From Planctomycetota bacterium (GTDB taxonomy: Bacteria > Planctomycetota > UBA1135 > JADKAF01): DNA of 64,000 nt. A program made the translations under genes and the position numbers. How positions within the stretch are numbered: position 1 is the stretch's first letter; each line of letters begins with the position of its first letter. Positions 9,314-18,716 of this stretch are shown here, piece after piece. The notes under the pieces are model-generated. The model did no database searches, was not told the DNA's origin, and saw nothing but the letters and a program-made list of their open reading frames with translations. The stretch is from NCBI GenBank assembly GCA_016719295.1, contig JADKAF010000001.1, forward strand, positions 1,364,001 through 1,428,000. Reading direction: 5' to 3'.

Positions 9314-10332
9314 GCGCCGGCGCTCGCTCTGGGCGTGGCGCCGATGCCGTGCGCCTGCGGCAGGCGGATCTCGCCGCGCGGGATCGTGGCGCCGCGATAG
9401 GGATCCTCGGCCAGCAGCGCCGCCCCATCGAGATCGAGCACGTCGACGAAAGGCGCGAGATGCGCGGCAGCGGTGATGCCCAGCGAGGATTCGATGAAGC
9501 AGCCGACCATCACATGCAGGCCGAGCTCGCGCGCGCGTCGGATCATGCGACAGGCCGGCTCGAGCCCTCCGCACTTGCTGAGCTTGATGTTGATCCCGTC
9601 GACTGCGTCGGCGAGCTGCTCCAAGTCGTCCGGTCCGACGCAGCTCTCGTCGGCGTAGATCGGGAGCGAGATCCTCCCACGCAGCGCGCGGTATCCCGCG
9701 AGGTCCTGCTTCGGCAGCGGCTGCTCGACGAGCTCGATGCCGAGCTCCACCAAGCGCGAGGAGAGGTCGAGGGTCTGCTCGACGCTCCACGCCGCGTTGG
9801 CATCGACGCGCAGCACGGCCTTCGAGACCGAGCGGATCGCCGCGAGCAGCGCGAGGTCATCCGAGCTGCCGAGCTTCACCTTGAGGATCGGATAGCTCGC
9901 GGCCTCAAGCGTCTTCTCGCGCACCTTCTCCGGAGCGTCGATGCCGATCGTGAAGGACGTGCGCGGCCAGCGCGCCTGCGCGCGCAGGCCGTAGCGCGCG
10001 GCGAGCCACTCGTGCAGCGGAACGCCGTCGCGCTGCGCCCAGAGATCGTGCAGCGCGAGGTCGAGCGCGCAGCGCGCGGAAGCGGGCCCGGTCTCGCGCT
10101 GCAGCTCCTGCGGCGCCGCAGGCAAGCTACCGCTCGCGCCGCGGGCGGTGAGCCAGGCGAGCGCCGCTTCGGGCGTCTCGGAGTAGTACGAGCGCGGGGC
10201 CCCTTCTCCGCGGCCGCAGAGATCGCCATCGCGCAGCTCGAGCACGACGTTCTGCCATTGCGCCGAACCGCCGCGCGCGATCGTGAAGGTGTGCCGCGTG
10301 CGCAGCTCCAGCAGACGGGCCGAGGATCTCAT
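9310..10332 (-). CDS. dgcA: Enolase-superfamily epimerase: dipeptide (Ala-Glu) epimerase / N-acetyl-D-Glu racemase DgcA type
   Basis: 340 residues. The start at 10332 is set by an ATGA overlap with the upstream gene. The muconate-lactonizing/epimerase set of residues is complete: KVK bases at 151/153, metal ligands Asp177 (VDAN), Glu203 (VEQP) and Asp228 (ADES), and the opposite-face lysine in INIKLSKCGG (250-253). The family includes L-Ala-D/L-Glu epimerases of murein-peptide recycling and DgcA, which racemises N-acetyl-D-glutamate. Coupling to a DUF1611/DgcN gene favours the DgcA role, but both uses are possible. The product is cytoplasmic. Confidence 0.85.
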   Translation of the reverse strand: MRSSARLLELRTRHTFTIARGGSAQWQNVVLELRDGDLCGRGEGAPRSYYSETPEAALAWLTARGASGSLPAAPQELQRETGPASARCALDLALHDLWAQRDGVPLHEWLAARYGLRAQARWPRTSFTIGIDAPEKVREKTLEAASYPILKVKLGSSDDLALLAAIRSVSKAVLRVDANAAWSVEQTLDLSSRLVELGIELVEQPLPKQDLAGYRALRGRISLPIYADESCVGPDDLEQLADAVDGINIKLSKCGGLEPACRMIRRARELGLHVMVGCFIESSLGITAAAHLAPFVDVLDLDGAALLAEDPYRGATIPRGEIRLPQAHGIGATPRASAGA

Positions 10333-11405
10333 CGTTCGCCTCTCCGGAAGCGCTCGCAAGCATCGAGCAGCGCGCCGTCGGGCCAGCGCACCGTGTCCTC
10401 GACCGGCAAGCCCGTTTCGGCCGCCGCCGCGCGCAGGGCTTCACGCGCACCGCGCTCGTCGAGCTGGTGCGTCGCGAGCGAGACCCCGAGAACGCGCGCG
10501 GGCTTGATCCATCCAGCGGCCTCTTCGTAGATCGCGCGCAGGCGCTGCAGCGACGGGATCGCGATGTGCTCGGCGTGGCGCACCGCCTTGCGACCCGCGA
10601 CATGGCAGAGCAGCAGCGCGTCGGGCGCGCTGCCGTGCAGCAGCCCGAGCGTGACGCCGCTGTAGAACGGATGGATCAAGCTGCCTTGGCCTTCGACGAG
10701 GATCGCCTCGGCGCCGCTCGCGGCATCCACCACGATGCGCTCCATCGCGCCGGCGACGAAGTCCGAGATCACGCGATCGACCGCGAGCCCGCGCCCATGG
10801 TTCAACAGCACGCCGGTCTGGCCGGTCGCGACGAAGGCATAGTGGAGGCCGCGGCGCTCCGCTTGGCGCGCGATCTCCCAAGTGACGGTCATCTTGCCGA
10901 CGTTGCAGTCGGAGCCGACGGCGGTGATCACCGGGGCCTTCACCGCGGCCCGCGATCCGTTCGGCGTCGAGAGATCGTCCGGCACCGCGCGCAGATCGAC
11001 GAGCTTGCGCCCGCAGCGCCGCGCAGCTTCGACGAGCACCGGATCGGCGCTCAAGAAGTCGTGCAGCCCGCCCCACAGATCGAGCCCGGCTTCGAGCGCG
11101 CGCAGCAGCATCGGCCGCCAGGAGGCCGGCAGCTTGCCCCCCGGACCCGCGATCCCGATCAGCAGCCGATCGGGGCGCAGCGGGAGCGCTTCCTCGATCG
11201 AGCCCACGATCGGCACGGCGCCGCCGAAGCCCACGACGTCCTGCGCGGTGCGCCCGCGCTGCGTCGAATCGAGGATCGCCACGACCTCCTCGGGCCGATA
11301 GCGCAGGAAGCACGACGCGGTCTTGGCGGCGTGCACGTTGAACGAGCCTTCGACGAGGAGCACGGTGCGCGAGAGTGGGCGCGCGGGAGCGGCAGGCGAC
11401 GACAC
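10329..11405 (-). CDS. dgcN: DUF1611 protein, DgcN type (D-glutamate N-acetyltransferase family)
   Basis: 358 residues from a GTG preceded by GAGG about eight bases upstream. The N-terminal half is Rossmann-like; the C-terminal half carries a P-loop-like motif GSDCNVGKMT (164-173) and the conserved run LVEGQGSLIHPFYSGVTLGL, both typical of DUF1611. In marine bacteria DgcN was reported to work with DgcA, acetylating D-glutamate and then racemising it to N-acetyl-L-glutamate; others of the family are unassigned. It is first in a tightly coupled operon (ATGA with dgcA, then GTGA with cca). The M23 peptidase remnant lies just upstream on the same strand. Confidence 0.85.
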   Translation of the reverse strand: MSSPAAPARPLSRTVLLVEGSFNVHAAKTASCFLRYRPEEVVAILDSTQRGRTAQDVVGFGGAVPIVGSIEEALPLRPDRLLIGIAGPGGKLPASWRPMLLRALEAGLDLWGGLHDFLSADPVLVEAARRCGRKLVDLRAVPDDLSTPNGSRAAVKAPVITAVGSDCNVGKMTVTWEIARQAERRGLHYAFVATGQTGVLLNHGRGLAVDRVISDFVAGAMERIVVDAASGAEAILVEGQGSLIHPFYSGVTLGLLHGSAPDALLLCHVAGRKAVRHAEHIAIPSLQRLRAIYEEAAGWIKPARVLGVSLATHQLDERGAREALRAAAAETGLPVEDTVRWPDGALLDACERFRRGER

Positions 11406-11491
11406 GAGGAGACCTCAGCGACGAGCAGGACGGGAGGGCCGGAGGCCGCGCGACAGTATGCGAGGCGAGGCTCGCCCGATCGAGAAGCGCC

Positions 11492-12339
11492 TCAGCGCGG
11501 GAAGCCGCGGAACCCCGGGAGCGCTCTGCCCTCGCGAGGCTCGGCCGGCGGCGCTCCGGCGCGCTCGCAGCGGAACGGCAGGCTGCGCCAGCCCAGGCCC
11601 GCATCGGCGACGGCGACGGCGAAGTGCAGATGCGGCTCCCCATCCAGCCCGAGCTGCCCGTGCGCCCGAGGAGCTCGCCAGCGGCGACGCGCTGGCCGAC
11701 CTCGACCTCGACGCCATCCCGGGCGAGATGCGCATAGAAGCCGAGCGTTCCATCGGCATGCAGCACGCGCACGTAGTTCGCCTCATCGCGCAGCGCGGGA
11801 TCCGCTCCGCCGCGTGTGCCGTCTTCGCGCAGCTCGACGATCAGCCCGGAGCGCGCCGCGTGGACCGCGGTGCCGAGCGGACAGCGCAGGTCGATGGCGT
11901 ACGCATCCGCTCCGCGATGGCTCGGCTCGCCGTGGAAGCCCTGCAGCACGAGGGCCTCCTCGGCCAAGGGCGAGCGATACGCGACCTCCGGATCCGGCGC
12001 GGCGTCGCGCGACCCGGCCCACCAGCGCTCGCGCCAGCCATAGCGGAACGGAGCGCCCGCGCGCACGGCCTCGACCCGGCCGAGCAGCGCGACGCCGCCA
12101 GGCGGCACGACCACGCCGCGACCTTCCCCCTCCCAGCGCGCCTGCGCGTTCTCCTCCGCTTCGAGCTCGATCGCGACGGTCACCGGGAACGCCAGCGAGC
12201 TGCGGGCGAGCAGCAGCTCCGCTCCCGGCGCCGCGACGCGCTCCACCACGAGCTGCGGCGCGCGAGCGCCCTCGCGGCCGGCGAACGAAGAGGCGCAGAT
12301 GCAAGTCGCGATCGCGCAAGCTAGCTTCAGCAGCGACAT
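11492..12339 (-). pseudogene. Secreted M23 (LytM-type) peptidase with a one-base frameshift
   Basis: The N-terminal part starts at 12339 with a signal-like segment (MSLLKLACAIATCICASSFA) and continues through M23 features: HRGADAYAIDL (first zinc ligands H and D), GTAVHAARSG, FYAHLARDG and VAAGELLGRTGSSG. The frame is lost in a run of four C (GGGG on the coding strand) at 11638-11641. One extra G would restore GWMGEPHLHFAVAVADAGLG, including the catalytic HLHF motif, and then run to a TGA at 11492, giving about 283 residues. As read, the protein loses its last zinc ligand. A homopolymer sequencing error is as likely as a real mutation. An intact product would be a periplasmic murein endopeptidase or LytM-like factor. 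Confidence 0.8.
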
Positions 12340-12415
12340 GGGCGGTTCTCGGAGTGCGCGCGGCATCGTCGCGTACGAGAGCGGCACGCGACAAGCGAGG
12401 ACGACGGTCGAAGCG

Positions 12416-13252
12416 ATGAGCGCACAGCACGAGGCCTGGGCAGCGGAGATCCGAGCGGCGACCGCCGATCCAAGCCGATGGGAGCAGCCGCAGTGCGCGG
12501 CCGCCGTGGACGCCGTCCTCGACGCGCTGGACCGCGGCGAGCTGCGCGCGGCCGAGCCCCTCTCCGATGGCACGTGGCAAGTCGTGCGCTGGGTCCGCGA
12601 CGCGCTCCTGCTCTACTTCCGCATCGCCCCTTTCCAGACGCACGCGGTCCCGCCCTTCGAATGGCGCGACAAGGTCCCGCTGAAGTCAGACCTCGCCGGC
12701 GCCGGTCTGCGCGTGGTCCCACCGGCGGCGCTGCGGCGCGGCTCGTTCATCGCGCGCTCCGCGGTGCTCCTGCCGTGCTTCGTGAACCTCGGCGCGCGCA
12801 TCGGCGAGCGCACCATGATCGACACCTGGGCGACGATCGGCTCCTGCGCGCAGATCGGCGCGGACGTGCACATCTCGGGCGGCGTGGGCATCGGCGGCGT
12901 GCTCGAGCCGCCGCAGGATCGTCCGGTGGTGATCGAGGACGGCGCCTTCATCGGCTCGCGCAGCGTGATCGTCGAAGGGGTGCACGTCGAGCGCGAGGCC
13001 GTGCTCGGTGCGAACGTCGTGCTCACCGCGTCCACCGCGATCCTCGACGTGACGGGCCCGAGCGAGCGGATGCTGCGCGGCCGAGTACCCGCGCGAGCGG
13101 TGGTGATCCCCGGCACGCGCACGCGCGGCTTCCCCGCCGGCGCGTATCAGATCCCCTGCGCGCTCATCGTCGGTTGGCGCAGCGCGGGTACGGATCGCAA
13201 GACCGCGCTCGAGCTGGCTCTGCGCGAGCTGCCGACCGAGCTGCGCTCGTAG
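12416..13252 (+). CDS. dapD: 2,3,4,5-tetrahydropyridine-2,6-dicarboxylate N-succinyltransferase
   Basis: 278 residues, the normal length for DapD, starting at MSAQHEAW; longer upstream starts lie over the M23 gene start and are unlikely. The C-terminal half is a left-handed hexapeptide-repeat beta helix (IGERTMIDTWATIGSCAQIG, HISGGVGIGGVLEPP, GAFIGSRS). The enzyme succinylates tetrahydrodipicolinate in lysine and meso-diaminopimelate synthesis, in the cytoplasm. The N-terminal motif KVPLKSDLAGAGLRVVPP is also family-typical. The gene is divergent from the M23 peptidase (76 bp apart), and its 3' end overlaps the convergent membrane-protein frame by 106 bp. Confidence 0.95.
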   Translation: MSAQHEAWAAEIRAATADPSRWEQPQCAAAVDAVLDALDRGELRAAEPLSDGTWQVVRWVRDALLLYFRIAPFQTHAVPPFEWRDKVPLKSDLAGAGLRVVPPAALRRGSFIARSAVLLPCFVNLGARIGERTMIDTWATIGSCAQIGADVHISGGVGIGGVLEPPQDRPVVIEDGAFIGSRSVIVEGVHVEREAVLGANVVLTASTAILDVTGPSERMLRGRVPARAVVIPGTRTRGFPAGAYQIPCALIVGWRSAGTDRKTALELALRELPTELRS

Positions 13253-14652
13253 CGCCGACCGAGGAAGTCATCGGCGCTCCCCGCGCCGGAGACGCCGTGC
13301 AGACGTCCGCTGCGCAGCCGCGCGTCGATCGAGGGGCCGAGCGCGGCGCAGAGCGCCGCGACGCCACAGAGCCCTGCGGCCGCATAGAGCGGCCAGCGCG
13401 CCGCGGGCAACGCGCGCTCGGCGGCGCCCTGGCGCTGCGCGCTCCGCCGGAGTCGCAGCAAGGCGAGGAAGCCGAGCGCCGAGCCTGCGACGCATTCGAA
13501 ACCGACCAGGGCCGCGAGCCACCACGATCCCGCGGACTCCGCGTGCTCGAACACCGCGAAGCGCGCTTGCGCGCCGAGGAGCGGCGGCAGAGGTAGCGCG
13601 ACGGCGAGCGCGCCTCCGCCGAGCCACCACGGAGCCTCCGAGTGCGGCTCGCGCCGCTCGACGGCGAGCGCCGCGTGCACGAGAGCTCCTTGTACGGCGA
13701 GCACGCAGCCCGCGACGGCGGCGCCGCGCAAGCCAGCGCCGCTGGCGGAGCTCAGCGCGAGCGGCGCGAGCGCCGCGGCGGCGCCCAGCGTGCCGCGCCC
13801 CCAGGTCGAGAGATCGCGGGCGCGCCAGCGGAGGAGGTGCGCGCGCCAGGCCAGAGCGAGCCCGACGATACCGAAGGCGGGTCCGAGGAGCGCCGCTTCC
13901 TCGCGGCGAGCGAAGCTCGCAGCGCTGACGCGCTGGAAGCAGAGCTCTTCGCACAAGCGCAACACGACGGCGAGGAGCGCGAGCCGCAGCCCGACATCGC
14001 GCCAGAAGCGCGGCGCGCCCGGCGCGCCGTGGCGCAGCGGCGCCGTGGAGACGGCGCGCGCTTCGTACGCGAACCAGGCGACGAGCCAGCCTCCGAACGC
14101 GCCGAGCAGCGAGCTCGGCGCGCGCGGGAGATCGTCCTCGAAGGCGAGCCCCAGTCCCCCCCAAGCTTGAGCGACGAGCGCCGCGACGGCTGCGAGCGGC
14201 GCGATCCACGCTCCGAGCTCGAAGCGCGGCGCGACCCCGGAGGTCGCGCTGGCGCGATGCGCGAGCGCGAGCGCGAGGATCGCGAAGCCGGCGTATCCGG
14301 CGGCGACCGCCAAGCTCGCGAGCAGCGCCGAGGCGAGCAGGCGCTCGACCTCGCGAGCGCGTCCCCCCGTGCTCAACGCGGCGAGACAGAGCGCCGCGCC
14401 GAACACGCTCGCGATCCAGGCCTTGCCCAGCGCCGCGGCGGCATCCGCCAGGAGGCCCGCGGAGAGCCAGCGCTCCCCGCCACCCGCGAGCGCGTGCACG
14501 TCGAGCTGCTGCATCTCGAGCAGCAGGAAGCCGCTCGCACCGAGCCAGGCCGCTCCCGCGACGAGCACGGTCGGGAGCACGCCGCCGCGTCGACAGCACA
14601 CCAGCGCAACCACGAGCCCGACGCCGAGCGCGAGCTCGAAGCGCAGGCGCAC
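13147..14652 (-). CDS. Polytopic membrane protein of unknown function
   Basis: 501 residues from a GTG; about 12 or more hydrophobic segments rich in Ala, Leu and Val (for example ELALGVGLVVALVC, VLVAGAAWLGASGFLLL, LLASLAVAAGYAGFAILALAL and, near the end, YAAAGLCGVAALCAALGP). The layout distantly recalls ND2/ND5-like proton-translocating subunits, but I see no diagnostic motif and do not assign it. It follows the cytidine deaminase gene after 49 bases. The last 35 residues are encoded opposite the end of dapD and have low-complexity Ser/Arg composition, so the true end may be earlier, or the frame may be disturbed there. Confidence 0.65.
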   Translation of the reverse strand: MRLRFELALGVGLVVALVCCRRGGVLPTVLVAGAAWLGASGFLLLEMQQLDVHALAGGGERWLSAGLLADAAAALGKAWIASVFGAALCLAALSTGGRAREVERLLASALLASLAVAAGYAGFAILALALAHRASATSGVAPRFELGAWIAPLAAVAALVAQAWGGLGLAFEDDLPRAPSSLLGAFGGWLVAWFAYEARAVSTAPLRHGAPGAPRFWRDVGLRLALLAVVLRLCEELCFQRVSAASFARREEAALLGPAFGIVGLALAWRAHLLRWRARDLSTWGRGTLGAAAALAPLALSSASGAGLRGAAVAGCVLAVQGALVHAALAVERREPHSEAPWWLGGGALAVALPLPPLLGAQARFAVFEHAESAGSWWLAALVGFECVAGSALGFLALLRLRRSAQRQGAAERALPAARWPLYAAAGLCGVAALCAALGPSIDARLRSGRLHGVSGAGSADDFLGRRYERSSVGSSRRASSSAVLRSVPALRQPTMSAQGI

Positions 14653-14701
14653 GAGGTCGACTGCGGCGAAGGTCGCGGCGCTGAGCAGCGCGTGCAGTAC
14701 C

Positions 14702-15088
14702 TCAGCGATCGAAGTGGAACGCGCGCGGCAGCAGGGCCGAGAGCTCGGCTTCCTCCTCCGCGCCGCCGGAGCAGCCGAGGGAGATCGGGAGCTCGCGCGC
14801 GAACTCGCTCAGGAACTGCCGACAAGCGCCACAGGGCGTGAACGGCCGCGGCGTGGAACTCCACACCGCCGCCGCCACGAAGCGCGCGACGCCCTCCGAG
14901 ATCGCCTTGGTCACCGCGACGCGCTCCGCGCAGATCGTGAGCCCGTAGCTCGCGTTCTCCACGTTGCAGCCGGTGAAGACGCGCCCGTCCGGTGCGCGCA
15001 GCGCCGCGCCGACGCGCACGCCCGAATACGGAGAGTGCGCGCGCGCCGCGGCGCGCGCGGCCAGGTCCAGCAACTCGCGATCGATCAT
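14702..15088 (-). CDS. cdd: Cytidine deaminase
   Basis: 128 residues, typical of the homotetrameric bacterial enzyme. Visible are the substrate loop SPYSGVRVGAAL (19-30), NVENASYG, the zinc/catalytic motif CAE (Cys53, proton-shuttling Glu55) and PCGAC with Cys86 and Cys89. It hydrolyses cytidine and deoxycytidine to uridine forms for pyrimidine salvage in the cytoplasm. It sits between the DUF669-like gene upstream (64-base gap) and the membrane protein downstream, all on the minus strand. Confidence 0.95.
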   Translation of the reverse strand: MIDRELLDLAARAAARAHSPYSGVRVGAALRAPDGRVFTGCNVENASYGLTICAERVAVTKAISEGVARFVAAAVWSSTPRPFTPCGACRQFLSEFARELPISLGCSGGAEEEAELSALLPRAFHFDR

Positions 15089-15152
15089 CGATGGGCTCCG
15101 TTCGGCTGCGCGCCCAAGCTAACGCCTCGCGCCCGCACGCCGGAGCTCGCGC

Positions 15153-15584
15153 TCAGAACGGCGCGTCGGCCGGATCGGGCGCCGAGCGCGCGTCGTGGCG
15201 CTCGTAGCCGGCGAAAGCGACCTTCGGCACCAGTCGGCGCTCCTGGGTCCCCGGGTCGAGGTACTCCTCGTGCTTCACGGTGACCCAGGCGCGCGCTCCT
15301 TCGAGATCGCGCGGCTCGACCCGCAGCGCTCCCTCCACCGGGAAGCCCAGGCGCCCGAGCACGAACTTCACGCGCGGCAAGCCGCGCTCGTTGAAGTTGA
15401 GCCCGTCCCAGGCCGCGAGGCGTCCCGCCAGAGGACCGGCGGCGACGTGCCAGCGCAACGCCCATCGCTGGCTTCCGTCCGGTCGTTCGGAGACGCGCAC
15501 CTCGGCCACCTCGCAGAAGTGCCGACCGGGCGGCACGGAGGTGAACTGCTCGAGATCGCCGACGGAGGAGAAATCGCATTCCAT
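15153..15584 (-). CDS. DUF669-like protein (possible ssDNA-binding type)
   Basis: 143 residues. The start at 15584 begins MECDFSSVGDLEQFTSVPPG; the open frame continues upstream but is antisense to the response regulator. The sequence pattern (GRHFCEVAEVRV, RWHVAAGPLAGRLAAWDGLNF, RVKFVLGRLGFPVEG, AWVTVKHEEY) resembles DUF669, a family found in phages and some bacterial genomes near recombination genes and thought to bind DNA. Here there are no phage neighbours. The last 15 residues are polar and proline/aspartate-rich (DPADAPF), recalling the acidic tails of single-strand binding proteins, which is only suggestive. Confidence 0.6.
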   Translation of the reverse strand: MECDFSSVGDLEQFTSVPPGRHFCEVAEVRVSERPDGSQRWALRWHVAAGPLAGRLAAWDGLNFNERGLPRVKFVLGRLGFPVEGALRVEPRDLEGARAWVTVKHEEYLDPGTQERRLVPKVAFAGYERHDARSAPDPADAPF

Positions 15585-15920
15585 GGCTGTGCTCCACTGC
15601 GGGGTCCGCGCGGCCACCAGCGGCCGCCGGGTCGCACGACGGGGAGCCAGCGCAGGGGTCACGTGGTGCTCGCGATTCACGAGCACCACCCAGCTGCCAA
15701 GATGACAGAGGCGGGAGCGCCGCCGCTGGCGTGGATGCCAAGTTGACAGGGAACGGTGCGGGTGCGCTCGCCGTGCGCCGCCGGCGAACCCCGCGGCGAG
15801 CCTCGCGAACCCAGCCCGCGGGCGCGCTTCGGCAGCTTCACCGGATCCCGGCATGGAGCTTGCTGATCCAGACACACCGTCGTCCCCGACGTAGGGTGCG
15901 ACCCCTCCTGTGGAGCTGCG
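15585..15920. promoter_or_regulatory. Divergent intergenic region with hairpin and paired direct repeats
   Basis: This 336-base gap separates the DUF669-like gene (minus) from the response regulator (plus). It contains a perfect 10-bp inverted repeat GTGGTGCTCG / CGAGCACCAC at 15663-15672 and 15680-15689 (7-base loop) and two direct copies of TGCCAAGNTGACAG at 15695-15708 and 15736-15749, 41 bases apart. The second copy contains TTGACA, but no convincing -10 box follows at 16-18 bases. The arrangement looks like protein-binding sites upstream of the DUF669-like gene. I see no gene in the gap. Confidence 0.5.
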
Positions 15921-16370
15921 ATGGTCCAAGCCCCTCGGCTGCTGATCCTCGACGACGACGATGCGCTGCGCGACAGCCTCGTCGAGGTCTTCGATCGCGA
16001 GGGCTACCGGACGTTCGCGGCGGACTGCGCGCGGGCCGCGCTGGAGATCGTCCGATTCCGCAGCATCGACTGCGGAGTCCTCGACCTCCACCTGCCCGAT
16101 GCCGACGGCCTCGGGGTGCTGCGCGAAGCAGTGCGCCTGCGGCCGGGGCTGCGTGCCATCCTCACCTCCGCGGCGGGGACGCCCGCGGTGCGCGGCGCGG
16201 CGATCGAGGCCGGAGCCTACTTCTTCCTCGACAAGCCGTTCCCACCGCAGCCGCTCGTGGGCCTCGTGGCCCGCGCGCTGCGCGGCGACTCGCGCCCCGA
16301 GCTACCGGCTCGCGGGCAGACGGGACGGGGGCCCGCGGAGCCGAACCGCGGCCCGCACCAATCGCCCTGA
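15921..16370 (+). CDS. Single-domain response regulator (receiver only)
   Basis: 149 residues. The receiver domain has the acidic pocket DDDD (11-14), phospho-acceptor Asp55 (VLDLHLPD), Thr/Ser82-83 and Lys105 (LDKPF), so it should be phosphorylatable. After about residue 120 there is only a Pro/Gly/Arg-rich tail and no output domain. It probably acts by protein contact or as a phosphate relay in the cytoplasm; no histidine kinase is in the window. It lies upstream of groES on the same strand, separated by a hairpin that may terminate its transcript. Confidence 0.9.
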   Translation: MVQAPRLLILDDDDALRDSLVEVFDREGYRTFAADCARAALEIVRFRSIDCGVLDLHLPDADGLGVLREAVRLRPGLRAILTSAAGTPAVRGAAIEAGAYFFLDKPFPPQPLVGLVARALRGDSRPELPARGQTGRGPAEPNRGPHQSP

Positions 16371-16390
16371 ACACAACCCCCATTCGGAAG

Positions 16391-16420
16391 CCCCGCCGCG
16401 CACCCGCGCGCGGGGTTTCG
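16391..16420 (+). terminator. Hairpin between response regulator and groES
   Basis: CCCCGC + CGCG pairs with CGCG + (one bulged base) GCGGGG around a CACC loop, followed by TTTCG. The stem is strong but the U tract is short, so this may be a weak intrinsic terminator after the response regulator or a leader hairpin for groES. Confidence 0.45.
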
Positions 16421-16478
16421 ACTCCCTCTCTCAGCAACATCCACGACCGACGCCATCCCAGGCAGGAGACCCAACGCC

Positions 16479-16790
16479 ATGGCCAAGACCCAGACCAAGG
16501 TCGGCATCAAGCCCCTCGGTGACCGCGTGCTGATCCAGCGCCTCGAAGCCGAAGAGAAGACGAGCGGCGGCATCGTGCTGCCCGACTCGGCGAAGGAGAA
16601 GCCGAAGGAAGGCATCGTCCTCGCGCTCGGCCCGGGCAAGCTCCTCGAGGACGGCAAGCGCAGCACCTTCTCCGTCGCGACGGGGAATCGCGTGATCTTC
16701 TCCTCCTACGCCGGCACGGAAGTGAAGTGGCAGGGCGAGGAGTACCTCCTCATGTCCGAGGAAGACATCCTCGCGGTGGTCGAGAGCTGA
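16479..16790 (+). CDS. groS: Co-chaperonin GroES
   Basis: 103 residues, slightly longer than the usual 95-97 because of the leader MAKTQTKVG. The beta-barrel and mobile-loop motifs are intact: IKPLGDRVLIQRLEAEEKTSGGIVLPDSAKEKP (about 10-42) with the mobile loop around EEKTSGGIVL, then GNRVIFSSYAGTEVKWQGEEYLLM and the ending EEDILAVVE. It caps the GroEL ring. AGGAGA lies about 12 bases before the start. No CIRCE element (TTAGCACTC-N9-GAGTGCTAA) is present upstream, so HrcA control is not supported. Confidence 0.97.
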   Translation: MAKTQTKVGIKPLGDRVLIQRLEAEEKTSGGIVLPDSAKEKPKEGIVLALGPGKLLEDGKRSTFSVATGNRVIFSSYAGTEVKWQGEEYLLMSEEDILAVVES

Positions 16791-16955
16791 GCCCGACGGG
16801 CTCGCTCGGCGCGCAGCGCGCGCCGCTTCGCGCGGGGTCGATTCGCGCGGGCTCACCGCAGCCGAGCCGACCTCGCCATCCCCGCACGAGTTGCGCCGCG
16901 GCACTCCGCCGCTCGGCGCCCCCCGCATCGCAGCCTCTGAGGAGCAGCAACAGCC

Positions 16956-18617
<1,662 letters not shown>

Positions 18618-18650
18618 GCCGAGCCTGAGCTCCGCGCAAGCGGTTCCGCA

Positions 18651-18700
18651 GCAGCGGGCCTCGAGCATCGAACGCGATGCTCGAGGCCCGCTGCCTTTTT
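18651..18700 (+). terminator. Intrinsic terminator of groESL
   Basis: GCAGCGGGCCTCGAGCATCG (18651-18670) pairs perfectly over 20 bp with 18675-18694 around an AACG loop, then CTTTTT. The poly-T lies only on the plus strand side, so it ends the groEL transcript; the convergent FG-GAP gene ends 17 bases further on. Confidence 0.92.
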
Positions 18701-18716
18701 GCGTGGTCGCCCCGAA

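Noticed and set aside
10441..12573. One 710-residue protein spanning the M23 peptidase and dgcN
   Set aside because: After the C-run at 11638 the frame is antisense-like and out of register with dgcN; it results from the frameshift.
15663..15689. The inverted repeat as a CIRCE element of the groESL operon
   Set aside because: The arms read GTGGTGCTCG/CGAGCACCAC, not TTAGCACTC/GAGTGCTAA, and groES starts about 790 bases away behind another gene.
15743..15748. TTGACA as a -35 box for the response regulator
   Set aside because: No -10 resembling TATAAT occurs 16-18 bases downstream, and it is part of the repeated motif.
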